Assembly (NCBI RefSeq): GCF_001584335.1
Contig: NZ_LSBB01000019.1
Span: 124,001-188,000, forward strand
Reading direction: 5' to 3'
DNA: 64,000 bases
From: Bacillus atrophaeus
GTDB lineage: Bacteria; Bacillota; Bacilli; Bacillales; Bacillaceae
A program made the translations under genes and the position numbers. The notes under the pieces were generated by a model, which had not been told where the DNA came from, made no database searches, and saw only the letters and a program-made list of their open reading frames with translations. This document shows positions 19,423 to 29,832 of the stretch, piece by piece. Every line of letters starts with the position of its first letter. The first letter of the stretch is position 1.

Positions 19423-20226
19423 ATGACAGATCATCGCCGTAATGTTTATTTTTTTCACAAACAAGACAATGAAACAAAGGAACAAGTCAGCTCCTTGAAG
19501 CAACTGGCCGAATCGAACGGATTTACGGTCGTCAGCCAATCAGCCGATGCCAATATTATCGCAAGCGTCGGGGGTGACGGCTCATTCCTGCAGGCTGTCA
19601 GAAAGACTAACTTCCGCGAAGATTGTTTATATGTCGGCATCGCGAAAAAGGGGAAGGCTCATCTCTATTGTGACTTTAACAGTGATGAGACTGAAAAAAT
19701 GACGGATGCGACGAAATTTGAACAAATTGAAGTCAGAAAATATCCGCTCATTCATGTCAAAGTGGATGACACGAACCATTTCCATTGTCTGAATGAGGTA
19801 TCAATCCGTTCAAGCATTATCAAAACGTTTGTTATGGACGTGCTGATTGATGATTTGCATTTTGAAACGTTCAGAGGAGACGGAATGATCATTTCCACGC
19901 CCACAGGCAGCACCGCCTATAATAAATCGGTAGCCGGCGCAGTCGTTGATCCCCTGCTTTCCTGCATGCAGGTCACGGAGCTTGCGTCACTCAACAATAA
20001 CACGTACCGGACACTCGGTTCTCCGTTCGTACTAAGCTCCGATCGCAAGCTGACCCTTAATATTGTTCAAGATGGGAATGAGCATCCGATTATCGGGTTG
20101 GACAATGAAGCGCTGAGCACAATGAATGTCAAAAAAATCGAGATCACACTTTCAAAAAAGAAAATCAAAACCGTTAAGCTGAAAGATAATTCATTCTGGG
20201 AAAAAGTAAAACGTTCCTTTTTATAA
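19423..20226 (+). CDS. nadF2: NAD kinase, second paralogue
   Basis: 267-aa inorganic polyphosphate/ATP-NAD kinase making NADP. GGDG motif SVGGDGSFLQAV near residue 48 and the NAD-binding STPTGSTAYNKSVAGA near residue 165. ATG at 19423 (AAAGGGG upstream) gives MTDHRRNVYFFHK, as in B. subtilis YtdI; a longer frame begins without ribosome site. Isolated plus-strand gene between minus-strand operons. Confidence 0.93.
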   Translation: MTDHRRNVYFFHKQDNETKEQVSSLKQLAESNGFTVVSQSADANIIASVGGDGSFLQAVRKTNFREDCLYVGIAKKGKAHLYCDFNSDETEKMTDATKFEQIEVRKYPLIHVKVDDTNHFHCLNEVSIRSSIIKTFVMDVLIDDLHFETFRGDGMIISTPTGSTAYNKSVAGAVVDPLLSCMQVTELASLNNNTYRTLGSPFVLSSDRKLTLNIVQDGNEHPIIGLDNEALSTMNVKKIEITLSKKKIKTVKLKDNSFWEKVKRSFL

Positions 20227-20230
20227 ACAC

Positions 20231-20263
20231 AAAGAGGACAGGCTTAGAGCCTGTCCTCTTTTT
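20231..20263. terminator. Bidirectional terminator nadF2 / ytcJ
   Basis: Stem AAAGAGGACAGGC / GCCTGTCCTCTTT with T runs on both strands. The stem lies inside the last codons of ytcJ (stop at 20244). Confidence 0.88.
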
Positions 20264-21839
20264 CATATACTATCTGTCCGCCGACCACTGTTATTTTAAT
20301 CTCTAAGCGGTGGAGATGCTCGGGTTCCGTTGCAAACGGATCACCGCTGAGAATCGTAAAATCGGCGTCAAATCCTTTTTCAATTTTCCCCCGCGTACAT
20401 TCCTTGTGAATGATCGCAGCGCTCCCTGTTGTATAGAGCTGAATCGCTTGATACACAGTAAGGCGTTCGTTTTCATTATAGCTTGGACCATTCTTTTGTC
20501 GGCCGCTTGTCCGAAGCACAGCGGACTGAATGCCGAGAAGCGGCTCAACAGGCTCAATCGGAGCGTCTGAACCGCCCGCGCACAAAATCCCTTCCTCGAT
20601 CAGCGTTTTCCAGGCAAAGGCCGTTTTCATCCGCTGTTCCCCAAGGCGGTCAATAACCCAAGGAAAATCACTCGCGACGAAATGAGGCTGAATATCAAGG
20701 GCCACCGGCATTGCTGCTGTTTTTTTGATCAATTCACGATTCAATACTTGGGCGTGTATCAATCTGTCATGCTGCCCCGTTTTCGGCGGAAGCTGCTCTA
20801 TGACATTAAGCACTTTTTCAAAAGCAAGATCTCCAATGGCATGAACTGCGGCTTCCATGCCTTTTCCTCTCGCTTTTTCGATTAATCGGTAAAGCGTTTT
20901 GTCGTCATGAACCTGCACACCGTTTGTGGAGGGATCATCATGGTACGGTTCTTTTAATAAAGCGGTTCTGCCGCCAAGCGCACCGTCAGCAAAGATTTTC
21001 ATCGCTCCGAATTCAAGGTAAGGGCCTTCCGGTTTCTCCATTGCATCCCATTTGTCAACCACTTGATGATGGACGAGCAAATGACAGCGAAACGGATACC
21101 GGCCTGATCCCACAGCTGTTTTATAAGCCGTGACCGGAACAGAAACGTCCCCGTAGTAAGACAAATCCTCAGAGTGGCCACCCGTCAGTCCTTTTTTCCA
21201 GCAATCCGTGATCGCAGTCTTCAGCGCCCTGTCCACATAAGCTTGAGAAACGGGAGGAATGGCCTGCGTGATCAGATCTTGCGCCTTATCCAGCAGCAGG
21301 CCTGTCGGTTCTCCATCCGTTTTCACAATGACGCCCCCGTCAGGGTCAGGCGTTTGGCTTGTGATACCGGCTGCTTTCAGGGCGGCCGAATTAACTGCTA
21401 CCGCATGTCTGCAAATACGTTTGAGCATGACGGGCCTGTCAGGAAACAATTGATCAAGATCATGTTTTGTGACATATTCCGGCTTGTCAAATTGATTTTC
21501 ATTCCAGCCCTCGCCGATCAGCCACTCACCTTCTGCCAGATAGCGCTCTGACTCTTGTGCCGCACGCACAATGGCTTCTTTTGATGTAAAAGAGGATAAA
21601 TCCAGCCTCAGCTGTTTTTCCCCGTGCCCAATCAGATGGAGGTGGCTGTCGACAAATCCCGGAAACATCACGGCTCCGTGAAGATTGATCTCTTTAGTGT
21701 CCGGTGAACCGTACGCTTTTTTGAGTTCGGCAAAACTGCCCGTTTCCTTAATGACCTCGCCTTCAACATATACAGCTTCGGCTTTTTGCCCTTCGGTTAC
21801 CATTGTATAAATTAAGCCGCCGTACCAAATCGCCTTCAC
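20244..21839 (-). CDS. ytcJ: Amidohydrolase YtcJ
   Basis: 531-aa metal-dependent amidohydrolase (amidohydrolase_3 family). Metal ligands: VDSHLHLIGHG (HxH, about residue 65), HAIGDLAFEKV (about 320), LIHAQVL (about 345) and the final Asp in GGSDAPIEP (about 425). GTG at 21839 chosen from alignment with B. subtilis YtcJ. Begins 22 bases after ytcI stop: same transcript. Substrate unknown. A distant paralogue sits in the accessory island. Confidence 0.9.
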   Translation of the reverse strand: MKAIWYGGLIYTMVTEGQKAEAVYVEGEVIKETGSFAELKKAYGSPDTKEINLHGAVMFPGFVDSHLHLIGHGEKQLRLDLSSFTSKEAIVRAAQESERYLAEGEWLIGEGWNENQFDKPEYVTKHDLDQLFPDRPVMLKRICRHAVAVNSAALKAAGITSQTPDPDGGVIVKTDGEPTGLLLDKAQDLITQAIPPVSQAYVDRALKTAITDCWKKGLTGGHSEDLSYYGDVSVPVTAYKTAVGSGRYPFRCHLLVHHQVVDKWDAMEKPEGPYLEFGAMKIFADGALGGRTALLKEPYHDDPSTNGVQVHDDKTLYRLIEKARGKGMEAAVHAIGDLAFEKVLNVIEQLPPKTGQHDRLIHAQVLNRELIKKTAAMPVALDIQPHFVASDFPWVIDRLGEQRMKTAFAWKTLIEEGILCAGGSDAPIEPVEPLLGIQSAVLRTSGRQKNGPSYNENERLTVYQAIQLYTTGSAAIIHKECTRGKIEKGFDADFTILSGDPFATEPEHLHRLEIKITVVGGQIVYEKEDRL

Positions 21840-21861
21840 TTCAGCTTCACTCTCTTTCTTT

Positions 21862-23457
21862 TTACGACTGCGCCTTTTTATTGGCTTTAAGCTGTTCTTC
21901 ACGTTTTCTTAGCTCGACACGTCTGATTTTGGCGGAAGCTGTTTTTGGCAGGCTTTCGACAAATTCAATTTCTCTAGGATATTTGTATGGAGCTGTGATC
22001 GTTTTAACGTGATTTTGAAGCGTTTTGACAAGATCATCACTGCGCTTTTCATGATTTTGCAGCACGACATACGCTTTTACGATTGAGCCTCTGATTTCAT
22101 CGGGACTCGCCACTACTGCGCACTCTCTAACTTCCGGATGTTTGACAAGCGCGTCTTCGACTTCAAAAGGCCCGATCGTATAGCCGGAGCTTACAATGAT
22201 GTCATCGTTTCGGCTTTCAAACCAGAAGTAGCCGTCCTCGTCTTTTTTCGCTCTGTCTCCCGTAAGAAAATAGTCGCCGCGCACTTGCTTTTTCGTTCGT
22301 TCAGGGTCTTTATAATATTCTTTGAAAAGCGCCGGTGTGCTTAGATGTACGGCAATATCACCCGTTTCACCCGTTTTGCAGATTTCGCCGTCTTCATTAA
22401 TGATTTCAACCTGATTTCCGGGTGTCGGTTTTCCCATGCTTCCCGGCTTTATATCCATATCTTTCAGCACACCGACTAAAAGCGTGCTTTCCGTTTGGCC
22501 ATATCCGTCTCTGACTTTCACTCCGAAGTATTTTTGGAAAACATCAATGACTTCCCGGTTTAACGGCTCTCCCGCCGATACTGCGCTGTGCAGGGCAGAA
22601 AGGTCATAGGTTTCCAAGCCTTCCACTTTTGCCATCAGCCTGTACTCTGTCGGCGTGCAGCAGAATACATTAATTTGATAACGGCTTAATAGCTCCAAAT
22701 ATTTCTCGGCGCCAAATCTTCCGTGGTACACAAATCCGGTCGCTCCGCTTCCCAGCACCGCAAGCAGAGGGCTCCATACCCATTTTTGCCAGCCTGGCGC
22801 GGCTGTCGCCCATACGTTGTCGTTTTCGGAAATGCCGAGCCATTCGCCGGCGGATGTTTTTAAATGGGCAAATGCCCAGCCATGTGTATGTACAACGCCC
22901 TTCGGCTGACCGGTCGTCCCGGATGTATAGGATAAGAACGCCATATCCTCTCTAGTTGTATCTGCTGTTTTAAAACTGCTTCCATCAGCCTGAATGCTTA
23001 ACAGGTCTTTCCATCCAGCCTCATTTTCGCCTATTGACAGCGTGATTAATTTGTCAGTCGACTTGACATCTTTAAATGCGCTGATAAATTGCGGATAAAC
23101 AATGGCGCCCTTTACTTCTGCGTGCGCAATCCGATATTCAAGGTCTTTCGCCCGAAGCATTTCCGAGCAAGGAATAACGACCATTCCCGCTTTCAGGATG
23201 GCCAAATAAACGGCATAAGCTTCTAGCACTCTCGGAACCATGACAATCAGCTTATCGCCTTTTTCGAATCCTAAACCTGTCAGCGCGGCACCGATTTTAT
23301 CGGTTTCTTCCATTAGCTTTTCATATGACCAAGAAGCTTTCTTTCCTGATTCGTCCTCCCATAACAGGGCGGTTTTTTGTCCAGAACGGCTGAACTTTTC
23401 AATTTCATTTACTAAGTTATAGTTCATTGGGGCAATTAAATCTTCTCGTTTTAACAC
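21862..23457 (-). CDS. ytcI: AMP-forming acyl-CoA synthetase YtcI
   Basis: 531-aa ANL-superfamily acyl-CoA synthetase. AMP-binding P-loop LSYTSGTTGQPKGVVH near residue 170, GYGQTES (A5) near 330, TGDRAKKDEDGYFWFESRND (A7-A8) near 400, and the catalytic Lys in SLPKTASAKIRR near 510. GTG at 23457 has GAGGAG upstream. Preferred acid not predictable. In front of ytcJ as in B. subtilis. Confidence 0.92.
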   Translation of the reverse strand: MLKREDLIAPMNYNLVNEIEKFSRSGQKTALLWEDESGKKASWSYEKLMEETDKIGAALTGLGFEKGDKLIVMVPRVLEAYAVYLAILKAGMVVIPCSEMLRAKDLEYRIAHAEVKGAIVYPQFISAFKDVKSTDKLITLSIGENEAGWKDLLSIQADGSSFKTADTTREDMAFLSYTSGTTGQPKGVVHTHGWAFAHLKTSAGEWLGISENDNVWATAAPGWQKWVWSPLLAVLGSGATGFVYHGRFGAEKYLELLSRYQINVFCCTPTEYRLMAKVEGLETYDLSALHSAVSAGEPLNREVIDVFQKYFGVKVRDGYGQTESTLLVGVLKDMDIKPGSMGKPTPGNQVEIINEDGEICKTGETGDIAVHLSTPALFKEYYKDPERTKKQVRGDYFLTGDRAKKDEDGYFWFESRNDDIIVSSGYTIGPFEVEDALVKHPEVRECAVVASPDEIRGSIVKAYVVLQNHEKRSDDLVKTLQNHVKTITAPYKYPREIEFVESLPKTASAKIRRVELRKREEQLKANKKAQS

Positions 23458-23576
23458 GGACAACTCCTCGCTTTCTCTCCCCATTATACATAAATGAAGC
23501 GCCTTTCAGAAAGGATATGCACGAAAAAACAAGTGCCAAGAGGCTCATCGTTCTTTGGAGATTCATTTTTAACATT

Positions 23577-23602
23577 AAAAAAGAGCGGGGTCGCCCCCGC
23601 TC
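23577..23602 (-). terminator. Terminator of sspA
   Basis: GC-rich stem GAGCGGGG / CCCCGCTC and TTTTTT on the minus strand. Confidence 0.9.
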
Positions 23603-23627
23603 CTTAAGCCATTATGTGTAATTGTGA

Positions 23628-23843
23628 TTAAAACTGTTGACCACTCATGTTTTGTTGAGCGAAAGAAACAAGACGTTTTGTGATCTCTCCTCCAACAGAA
23701 CCGTTAGCGCGAGAAGTTGTTTCTGCACCAAGGTTTACGCCAAATTCAGAAGCGATTTCAAATTTCATTTGGTCGATAGCTTGAGCAGCGCCTGGTACTA
23801 GTAGTTGGTTACTGCTGTTACCGTTTTGACTGTTTTGTGCCAT
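23628..23843 (-). CDS. sspA: Alpha-type small acid-soluble spore protein SspA
   Basis: 71-aa alpha/beta SASP that coats spore DNA and switches it to an A-like form. The family signatures are present: [20 protein letters not shown] with the GPR protease site EFGV, and [13 protein letters not shown]. The start at 23843 has a strong AAGGAGGTGA. A SigG promoter lies upstream, consistent with forespore expression. Confidence 0.96.
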   Translation of the reverse strand: MAQNSQNGNSSNQLLVPGAAQAIDQMKFEIASEFGVNLGAETTSRANGSVGGEITKRLVSFAQQNMSGQQF

Positions 23844-23865
23844 GTGTCTCACCTCCTTGTGAGTA

Positions 23866-23896
23866 TAGAATGTGTTAAAACACATGGCTTCATTCA
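23866..23896 (-). promoter_or_regulatory. SigG promoter of sspA
   Basis: Minus strand TGAATG (23891-23896), 18 bp, CATTCTA (23866-23872); this fits the forespore sigma-G consensus TGNATA / CATNCTA. Confidence 0.75.
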
Positions 23897-23938
23897 GAAA
23901 AAGTTTGGTAATTGTATACAGTTTCCCTCTGCTTCTGC

Positions 23939-25144
23939 TTAAAAAAGCTCAGCAAATTTATCATTTGTTTCTTGCTCGCCGTATAATTCAATTGTTTCAA
24001 TTTGTTCCACTGCTTCTTGAATGAGCGGCTCAAAATCAACAAAGCTCTCAAAGTGTTCAATTTTTTCTTTTTTCGGCCGGGTTTTCGGGCTTGGCGGGGT
24101 AAAGATCGTACAGCAGTCCTCAAACGGCTGAATGCTGGTGTCGTATGTGCCGATCTCACGCGATTTTTCAATAATTTCGGTTTTATCCATTCCGATTAAT
24201 GGCCGTAAAATCGGTGTAGATGTCACCGCATTAATGGCATACATGCTTTCAAGCGTCTGACTCGCAACCTGTCCGAGGCTTTCCCCTGTAATCAGCGCCA
24301 AGCCTTTTCTTTGTTCTCTGATTCTGTCTGCGATTTGAAGCATCAGACGCCGGGTTGCGGTCATCGTATAGTTTTCCGGAATTTGTTTTTGAATCAGCTC
24401 TTGTGTCTTCGTAAACGGCACAATATGAAGCGTCATCTTTCCGCCAAACTTTGATAAGCCCCCCGCAAGATCAATGACTTTTTGCTTTGCGCGCTCGCTC
24501 GTGTAAGGAGGGCTGAAGAAGTGAACGGCTTCTACCGACAGACCTCTTTTCATGGCGTAAAATCCGGCGACTGGGCTGTCGAATCCGCCGGAAAGCATCA
24601 GCATCGCTTTGCCGGCCGAACCGACAGGAAGGCCGCCCGCCCCTTTTTCATCACGGATCGTCAAATAGGTTGCTTCTTCCCTGATTTCCACTCTGAGAGG
24701 GATATCCGGATTGCGCACGTCGACTGTTAAGCCCTCGGTGTTCCGTAAAATATGAGCGCCGATTTCGGCATTCATTTCATTCGTATCTAACTCAAATTGC
24801 TTGTACGCTCTCTTGGTCGCCACTTTAAAGGTGTCGCCCGCTTGATATTCAGCTCGAATGGCCGCCAGCGCCGTGGTTTTAATATCTTCCAGGCGGCTTT
24901 CGCACTTAATGGCAAGGCTGAAGCTTTGAATGCCGAAAACCTGCTTTAATTGTGTTCGAATGGCATCCGGCTGTTCACCGTTTAAGGTAATCGTCATCCG
25001 GTCGCGATTCGAGAAGTATTTCAATTTTTTATAGTCATTCAAAACAAGTTTAATGTTTTGCTTCAATCGTTCAATAAAGCTGCGTCTGTTTTTTCCTTTT
25101 GTTGATATTTCGCCAAAACGTATTAATATGTGATCGTAATTCAT
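23939..25144 (-). CDS. thiI: tRNA 4-thiouridine synthase ThiI
   Basis: 401-aa tRNA sulfurtransferase making s4U8. N-terminal ferredoxin-like and THUMP domains (about 1-165), then the PP-loop pyrophosphatase [14 protein letters not shown] near residue 183. It lacks the C-terminal rhodanese domain of the E. coli protein, which is normal in Bacillus, where sulfur is passed directly by NifZ. GAGG upstream; three bases after the nifZ stop. Confidence 0.95.
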   Translation of the reverse strand: MNYDHILIRFGEISTKGKNRRSFIERLKQNIKLVLNDYKKLKYFSNRDRMTITLNGEQPDAIRTQLKQVFGIQSFSLAIKCESRLEDIKTTALAAIRAEYQAGDTFKVATKRAYKQFELDTNEMNAEIGAHILRNTEGLTVDVRNPDIPLRVEIREEATYLTIRDEKGAGGLPVGSAGKAMLMLSGGFDSPVAGFYAMKRGLSVEAVHFFSPPYTSERAKQKVIDLAGGLSKFGGKMTLHIVPFTKTQELIQKQIPENYTMTATRRLMLQIADRIREQRKGLALITGESLGQVASQTLESMYAINAVTSTPILRPLIGMDKTEIIEKSREIGTYDTSIQPFEDCCTIFTPPSPKTRPKKEKIEHFESFVDFEPLIQEAVEQIETIELYGEQETNDKFAELF

Positions 25145-25147
25145 GTT

Positions 25148-26293
25148 TTACCTCGTCATTTTCTTTAGTTTTTTGATTCCCGGAACAAGCGCCTTCATAA
25201 ATGGTTCTACAACATCGCTTGTCTGGCTGTAATTCAGGCTTATTCTGATACTGCTGCCAGCGATCTCTTCTCCTTTTCCCATCTCCAAAAGCACCTTGCT
25301 CGGCTTATGTTCCCGTGCGGAGCAGGCTGCTGTCGTTGACACAAAAATATCCTGTTCTTCAAGCATGTGCAACAGCACCTCGGCTTTGATGCCGGGCACT
25401 GAAAAATTGACAATGTGCGGCGCGCTGTTTAAAGTAGGGGTATTCATCACAACTCCCTCTGTCTCACTCAGCCTCTTGAAAAACAATTCCTTTGCGGCCG
25501 ACATGGCGCCGAGGCGATGTGAAAAGTCTTGAGCCGCCAAATTCACGGCTTTAGCAAGTGACACAGCTCCCGCTGTATGCTCGGTCCCAGCACGCAAGCC
25601 GCTTTGCTGCGAACCGCCTGTCAACAGCGGAACAAGGCGTGTGCCTTCCTTTACAAGAAGCGCGCCCGTTCCTTTAAGACCGTGAAATTTATGGCCAGAG
25701 ATGGTGCAAAGATCAATTCCTGCTTTTTCTATCATTAAAGGCACTTTATGAACGCCCTGCACATAATCAACATGAAACAATATTTGCGGATAGGCTTGCA
25801 ATACTAATCCGGCCTGTTCAACCGGCTGGATGGACCCGATTTCATTGTTCACATGCATCATGCTGACAAGAATGGTATCCGGCCGGATGGCGCTTTTGAG
25901 CTCATCGACTGACACAGCCCCGTCTGCGTTTACTGAAAGATATGTCACTTCAAAACCAAATAACTCCTCCAGCTGGTCCAGAGATTCAGCAACTGACGGA
26001 TGCTCAATTGATGTCGTAATGATGTGCTTACCTGTTTTTATTTTGGACAAAGCAGCGCCTTTTAAAGCCAAATTGTTCGCTTCCGTTGCGCCTGATGTAA
26101 ATACAATATCATAATTCTTTAGACCCAAAGCTTTTTTTATTTGATTTTTTGCTGCGTACAGCAGCTGTTCTGTTTCTGCTCCATACCGGTGCAAAGATGA
26201 CGGGTTGCCAAAGTAGCGCCGGCTTGTCTTTTCATATACGTCCAAAACTTCATCATAAGGTTTTGTCGTAGAACTATTATCTAAATATATCAT
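25148..26293 (-). CDS. nifZ: Cysteine desulfurase NifZ, sulfur donor for ThiI
   Basis: 381-aa class-V aminotransferase-fold PLP enzyme. [10 protein letters not shown] at the N-terminus, Schiff-base Lys in [13 protein letters not shown] (about residue 203), and the catalytic Cys loop [17 protein letters not shown] near 325. AAAGGAG upstream. Adjacent to thiI in one operon, matching the dedicated desulfurase/ThiI pair of B. subtilis. Confidence 0.94.
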   Translation of the reverse strand: MIYLDNSSTTKPYDEVLDVYEKTSRRYFGNPSSLHRYGAETEQLLYAAKNQIKKALGLKNYDIVFTSGATEANNLALKGAALSKIKTGKHIITTSIEHPSVAESLDQLEELFGFEVTYLSVNADGAVSVDELKSAIRPDTILVSMMHVNNEIGSIQPVEQAGLVLQAYPQILFHVDYVQGVHKVPLMIEKAGIDLCTISGHKFHGLKGTGALLVKEGTRLVPLLTGGSQQSGLRAGTEHTAGAVSLAKAVNLAAQDFSHRLGAMSAAKELFFKRLSETEGVVMNTPTLNSAPHIVNFSVPGIKAEVLLHMLEEQDIFVSTTAACSAREHKPSKVLLEMGKGEEIAGSSIRISLNYSQTSDVVEPFMKALVPGIKKLKKMTR

Positions 26294-26382
26294 CTTTTTT
26301 TACTCCTTTATGAAAGCGGTACATTGGACGGTATTTATGTTATCACAATAAAAACTTAATAGAAAATTACAAAAAGCTAGTA

Positions 26383-26460
26383 TTGACTTCTGTTCTCATT
26401 GCCATATAATAAGATTTGTTCATTTCGTCATATTATCTGACAATTAATTGACAGAATATT
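26383..26460 (+). promoter_or_regulatory. braB SigA promoter with tandem CodY-like boxes
   Basis: TTGACT (26383-26388), 16 bp, TATAAT (26405-26410). Just downstream of the expected start are two adjacent 15-bp motifs, 26431-26445 (TATTATCTGACAATT) and 26446-26460 (AATTGACAGAATATT), each three mismatches from the CodY consensus AATTTTCWGAAAATT. CodY repression of braB is known in B. subtilis. Confidence 0.7.
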
Positions 26461-26489
26461 TTAACATAGTAACTAGGAGGATTTTTTTC

Positions 26490-27821
26490 ATGAAACAAAC
26501 ATTACCTGTCAAAGAAACCGTTATTATCGGTTTTATGCTTTTTGCATTATTCTTTGGCGCAGGAAATATGATTTATCCGCCTGAATTAGGTCAGGCCGCC
26601 GGACACAATGTATGGAAAGCGATCGGCGGATTTTTGCTAACAGGTGTGGGCCTCCCGCTTCTCGGAATCATCGCGATCGCATTAACGGGAAAAGACGCAA
26701 AAGGACTTGCCGATAAAGCGCATCCGGTTTTCGGCACAGTATTCACTGTGGTTCTTTACCTGTCAATCGGGCCTTTATTCGCTATACCGCGAACAGGAAC
26801 GGTCTCATATGAAATCGGCGCGGTTCCTTTTTTAACCGGAGTACCTGAGAGATTATCTTTATTTGTTTTCACGCTCTTATTTTTTGGCATTACTTATTAT
26901 TTGGCTATAAACCCATCAAAAGTTGTGGATAGAGTTGGAAAAATTCTCACTCCAATCAAATTTACCATTATTTCTGTCATTGTAATTAAAGCGATTATTA
27001 CACCAATGGGCCATTTTGGCGCAGCACAACAAGCTTATACGGCAACACCGCTTTTTAAAGGATTTTTAGAAGGCTACAAAACAATGGATGCGCTCGCTTC
27101 AATTGTTTTTGGCGTCGTAGTCGTCAATGCGGTTAAAAGCAAAGGTGTTACAAATTCGAAAGCTCTTGCTGCCGCTTGTATCAAAGCCGGCATTATTGCG
27201 GCTCTGGGACTGACGTTTATTTACGTCGCGCTGGCTTACTTAGGAGCTACGAGTACAGATGCCGTCGGCCCGCTTGGAGAAGGTGCCAAAATCTTATCAG
27301 CTTCATCCAGCTATTTGTTCGGTTCTTTAGGAAATATAGTATTGGGTGCAGCCATTACAGTTGCTTGTTTGACAACAAGCATCGGCCTTGTCACCTCCTG
27401 CGGTGACTACTTTTCAAAATTGATTCCTAAATTGTCTTACAAAATGGTTGTGACCATTGTCACTTTATTCAGCTTGATCATTTCAAATTTTGGGCTCGCT
27501 CAGATTATAGCATTTTCTGTTCCCATTTTATCAGCTATTTACCCGCTTGCAATCGTTATTATCTTGCTTTCCTTTATAGACAAGCTTTTCAAAGAAAGAA
27601 GAGAGGTTTACATTGCGTGTTTGATTACCACTGGGATGTTCAGCCTTATAGACGGTTTGAAGGCAGCCAGCATTCCCCTCGGATCATTAGACAAATTTTT
27701 AAACGCTCATCTTCCGCTTTACAGTCTGGGCATAGGCTGGGTTCTTCCAGCTGTCGCAGGAGCGCTGATTGGATATATTCTCACTTTCTTTATCAGTCCC
27801 GCTAAACAGCTAGTTAAATGA
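26490..27821 (+). CDS. braB: Branched-chain amino acid transporter BraB
   Basis: 443-aa LIVCS-family sodium-coupled importer of leucine, isoleucine and valine with about twelve membrane helices. Family motif FALFFGAGNMIYPPELG occurs in the first helix. ATG at 26490 has GGAGG; an upstream in-frame ATG lies within the CodY-like boxes. Divergent from nifZ. Expected to be repressed when branched-chain amino acids are plentiful. Confidence 0.95.
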   Translation: MKQTLPVKETVIIGFMLFALFFGAGNMIYPPELGQAAGHNVWKAIGGFLLTGVGLPLLGIIAIALTGKDAKGLADKAHPVFGTVFTVVLYLSIGPLFAIPRTGTVSYEIGAVPFLTGVPERLSLFVFTLLFFGITYYLAINPSKVVDRVGKILTPIKFTIISVIVIKAIITPMGHFGAAQQAYTATPLFKGFLEGYKTMDALASIVFGVVVVNAVKSKGVTNSKALAAACIKAGIIAALGLTFIYVALAYLGATSTDAVGPLGEGAKILSASSSYLFGSLGNIVLGAAITVACLTTSIGLVTSCGDYFSKLIPKLSYKMVVTIVTLFSLIISNFGLAQIIAFSVPILSAIYPLAIVIILLSFIDKLFKERREVYIACLITTGMFSLIDGLKAASIPLGSLDKFLNAHLPLYSLGIGWVLPAVAGALIGYILTFFISPAKQLVK

Positions 27822-27831
27822 AAAAAATAGT

Positions 27832-27880
27832 AAAAAAACGCATGCATTTCAGAAGAGAATCTGAGCTGCATGCGTTTTTA
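27832..27880 (+). terminator. Terminator of braB
   Basis: Stem AAAAACGCATGCA / TGCATGCGTTTTT with a long loop and T run. Confidence 0.8.
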
Positions 27881-27895
27881 TATGGAATGATGCAT

Positions 27896-27932
27896 AAAAA
27901 GAACCCGCTTTACCAAGAAGCGGGTTCTTTTT
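27896..27932 (-). terminator. Terminator of ezrA (bidirectional)
   Basis: Stem GAACCCGCTT / AAGCGGGTTC with T runs on both sides, ending at the ezrA stop codon. Confidence 0.88.
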
Positions 27933-29635
27933 TATTGATGAACATGTAACGCAGATTGCTCCGATTCTATCTTCTTCACTGCGCCCGGAACGGTTTTTTC
28001 AACAGCGGCCGCCGCAATTTCGTATGCTTCTTTATAATCGTAAGCATAGAACCGTCTTTCTGCCTCTTTTAACTGCTCAGATAATATATGGTTCTGGCTT
28101 CTGAAGCGATTGCCGAACTGGATGATTTTTTCAATCAGATTCACCTGTTCTACCAGCCCTTCTGATTCAAGGCTGACTTGGCTGACGATTTCTTCCGCCT
28201 GCTTCAGATGCCTGCTGGCTTCTTCCATATTCAGCGGAATCTCATTTAATTGGTTCCCAGTTTCTTGAATATGGTGGTGCGCTTTTTCCAGCATCTCTTT
28301 TATATGTTCCGGTATTCCGGGTATGTTGCTTGTTTTAAGCAATCTCGATGTTTCAGAAATGGTTTTTTTCAAACCGTCAAGCGTCTCTCTCGCCTGCAAT
28401 TCTTCTTTTCTTAATGCCTGCAGTTTCTCACGGTATTCATCATGCTCTTTTTTGACCTCATCGATTTGCTTCTCAATGTGAGCAACCTCTTCTATCAAAA
28501 GGGAATACGCTACCTGCTCTCCGTCAAGCTTGTCTTTCACCTGATCAAGCAGCTTGCCGATGTCTTCAATTCGTTTCTCAAAGGCTTGCTGTTTCCCAAT
28601 CTCACCTGCTGTCAGCCTGTAGCTTTCCTTGACAAGCTCCGTTTCTGCCTTTGTCCGCTCTTTTTCTTCTTCGAGCTTATCGTATGCAATAACCAGTTCC
28701 GGCATTTTGCTTAATACAGACTGGCCGGCTTCCACTTCGCCCTCAAGCTGCTCATACAGGGATTGAATCGCATCATCAATCAGCTGAAGCACCGCAGATG
28801 CATCGTCGATATCCAATTCCTTCAATAAAGAGCCCTCCGCCCGTTTTAACTGGTTCGACAGATTTTCTAATTCTTTTTCGATTTGAATGTGCTCAAGCTT
28901 ATAGCCCTTTTCCGTCATTTCGTGATAGCCGTCTCTAAGCTTTGTGATTTGGTTCGGAATGGTCTGCTTACAGTCAGCTAACAGCTTAGGAACATCATCT
29001 ATGTATGATTGAAGCTGATCAAGGCTGCGATCCTGTTCAAGAAGCACTTTTCTGGCGGCGATATAGTTCCCGCCTTCGGTCTCTTCTTCAAACTGTTTGA
29101 TGCCGCTCCAGATCTCATCAAGATCCTGTTCAAGACTGTCATAAAGCTCCCCGTATAGATGGCTGTATGCAAGCAAGTTTTTGCGGGATTTGGAATAGCG
29201 ATCCCTGACCTCTTCGATCTCGTGGCGGCTTTTTTCTTCGCTTGTGACAAGATCGCTGATTTCCCGCAAAATCGCCTCGATATTTGACTCTGCCGCCGTC
29301 AGCAAGTCATCAATATGAACGAGAACCTGATTCGCTCTTTTGAAGCGGTATTTATCAGCTAATTCCTCGGCATCATAAAGGAGCTCTTCGACTTTGGGCA
29401 TATGGGCTGTGACGATTTCATCCCATTCTTCGCGCCATTTTTCAAAGAACTCTTCTGTCTGCCCCGTCATTTTCAAATGTTTGATTTTGGACATTTCTTC
29501 CACAATCGAACGGTTTAAAATTTCAATTTTCCATGATTCCAAACGGTCAATTTCAGTGTATATTTTTTTCCTGAAAAAGTAGCCCGCTGCAAACAGCACG
29601 AGCAATATGATTAATAATCCAATGACTAACTCCAT
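27932..29635 (-). CDS. ezrA: Septation ring formation regulator EzrA
   Basis: 567-aa membrane-anchored cell-division protein that controls FtsZ assembly and shuttles PBP1. One N-terminal membrane helix (VIGLLIILLVLFAAGYFF, residues 4-21) with the rest almost entirely coiled coil of spectrin-like repeats. B. subtilis EzrA is of near-equal length. Single-gene unit with own terminator. Confidence 0.95.
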   Translation of the reverse strand: MELVIGLLIILLVLFAAGYFFRKKIYTEIDRLESWKIEILNRSIVEEMSKIKHLKMTGQTEEFFEKWREEWDEIVTAHMPKVEELLYDAEELADKYRFKRANQVLVHIDDLLTAAESNIEAILREISDLVTSEEKSRHEIEEVRDRYSKSRKNLLAYSHLYGELYDSLEQDLDEIWSGIKQFEEETEGGNYIAARKVLLEQDRSLDQLQSYIDDVPKLLADCKQTIPNQITKLRDGYHEMTEKGYKLEHIQIEKELENLSNQLKRAEGSLLKELDIDDASAVLQLIDDAIQSLYEQLEGEVEAGQSVLSKMPELVIAYDKLEEEKERTKAETELVKESYRLTAGEIGKQQAFEKRIEDIGKLLDQVKDKLDGEQVAYSLLIEEVAHIEKQIDEVKKEHDEYREKLQALRKEELQARETLDGLKKTISETSRLLKTSNIPGIPEHIKEMLEKAHHHIQETGNQLNEIPLNMEEASRHLKQAEEIVSQVSLESEGLVEQVNLIEKIIQFGNRFRSQNHILSEQLKEAERRFYAYDYKEAYEIAAAAVEKTVPGAVKKIESEQSALHVHQ

Positions 29636-29832
29636 AATGAGCCCCCTTGTTGTATATCCTTAATCTGTCAGGGTGTTTTATTATTCAGAAAGATTTCAGT
29701 ATATGTATTGAGAAAAACTGTCGTTTTCATTGTTATTATGATACCATGTAACCAACATTTTTTGACCAGAAATCAAAAACTTTTTGCATAAAATCGGCAG
29801 GATTTGACTATTTTTTAACGGGGTGAGCAGCA

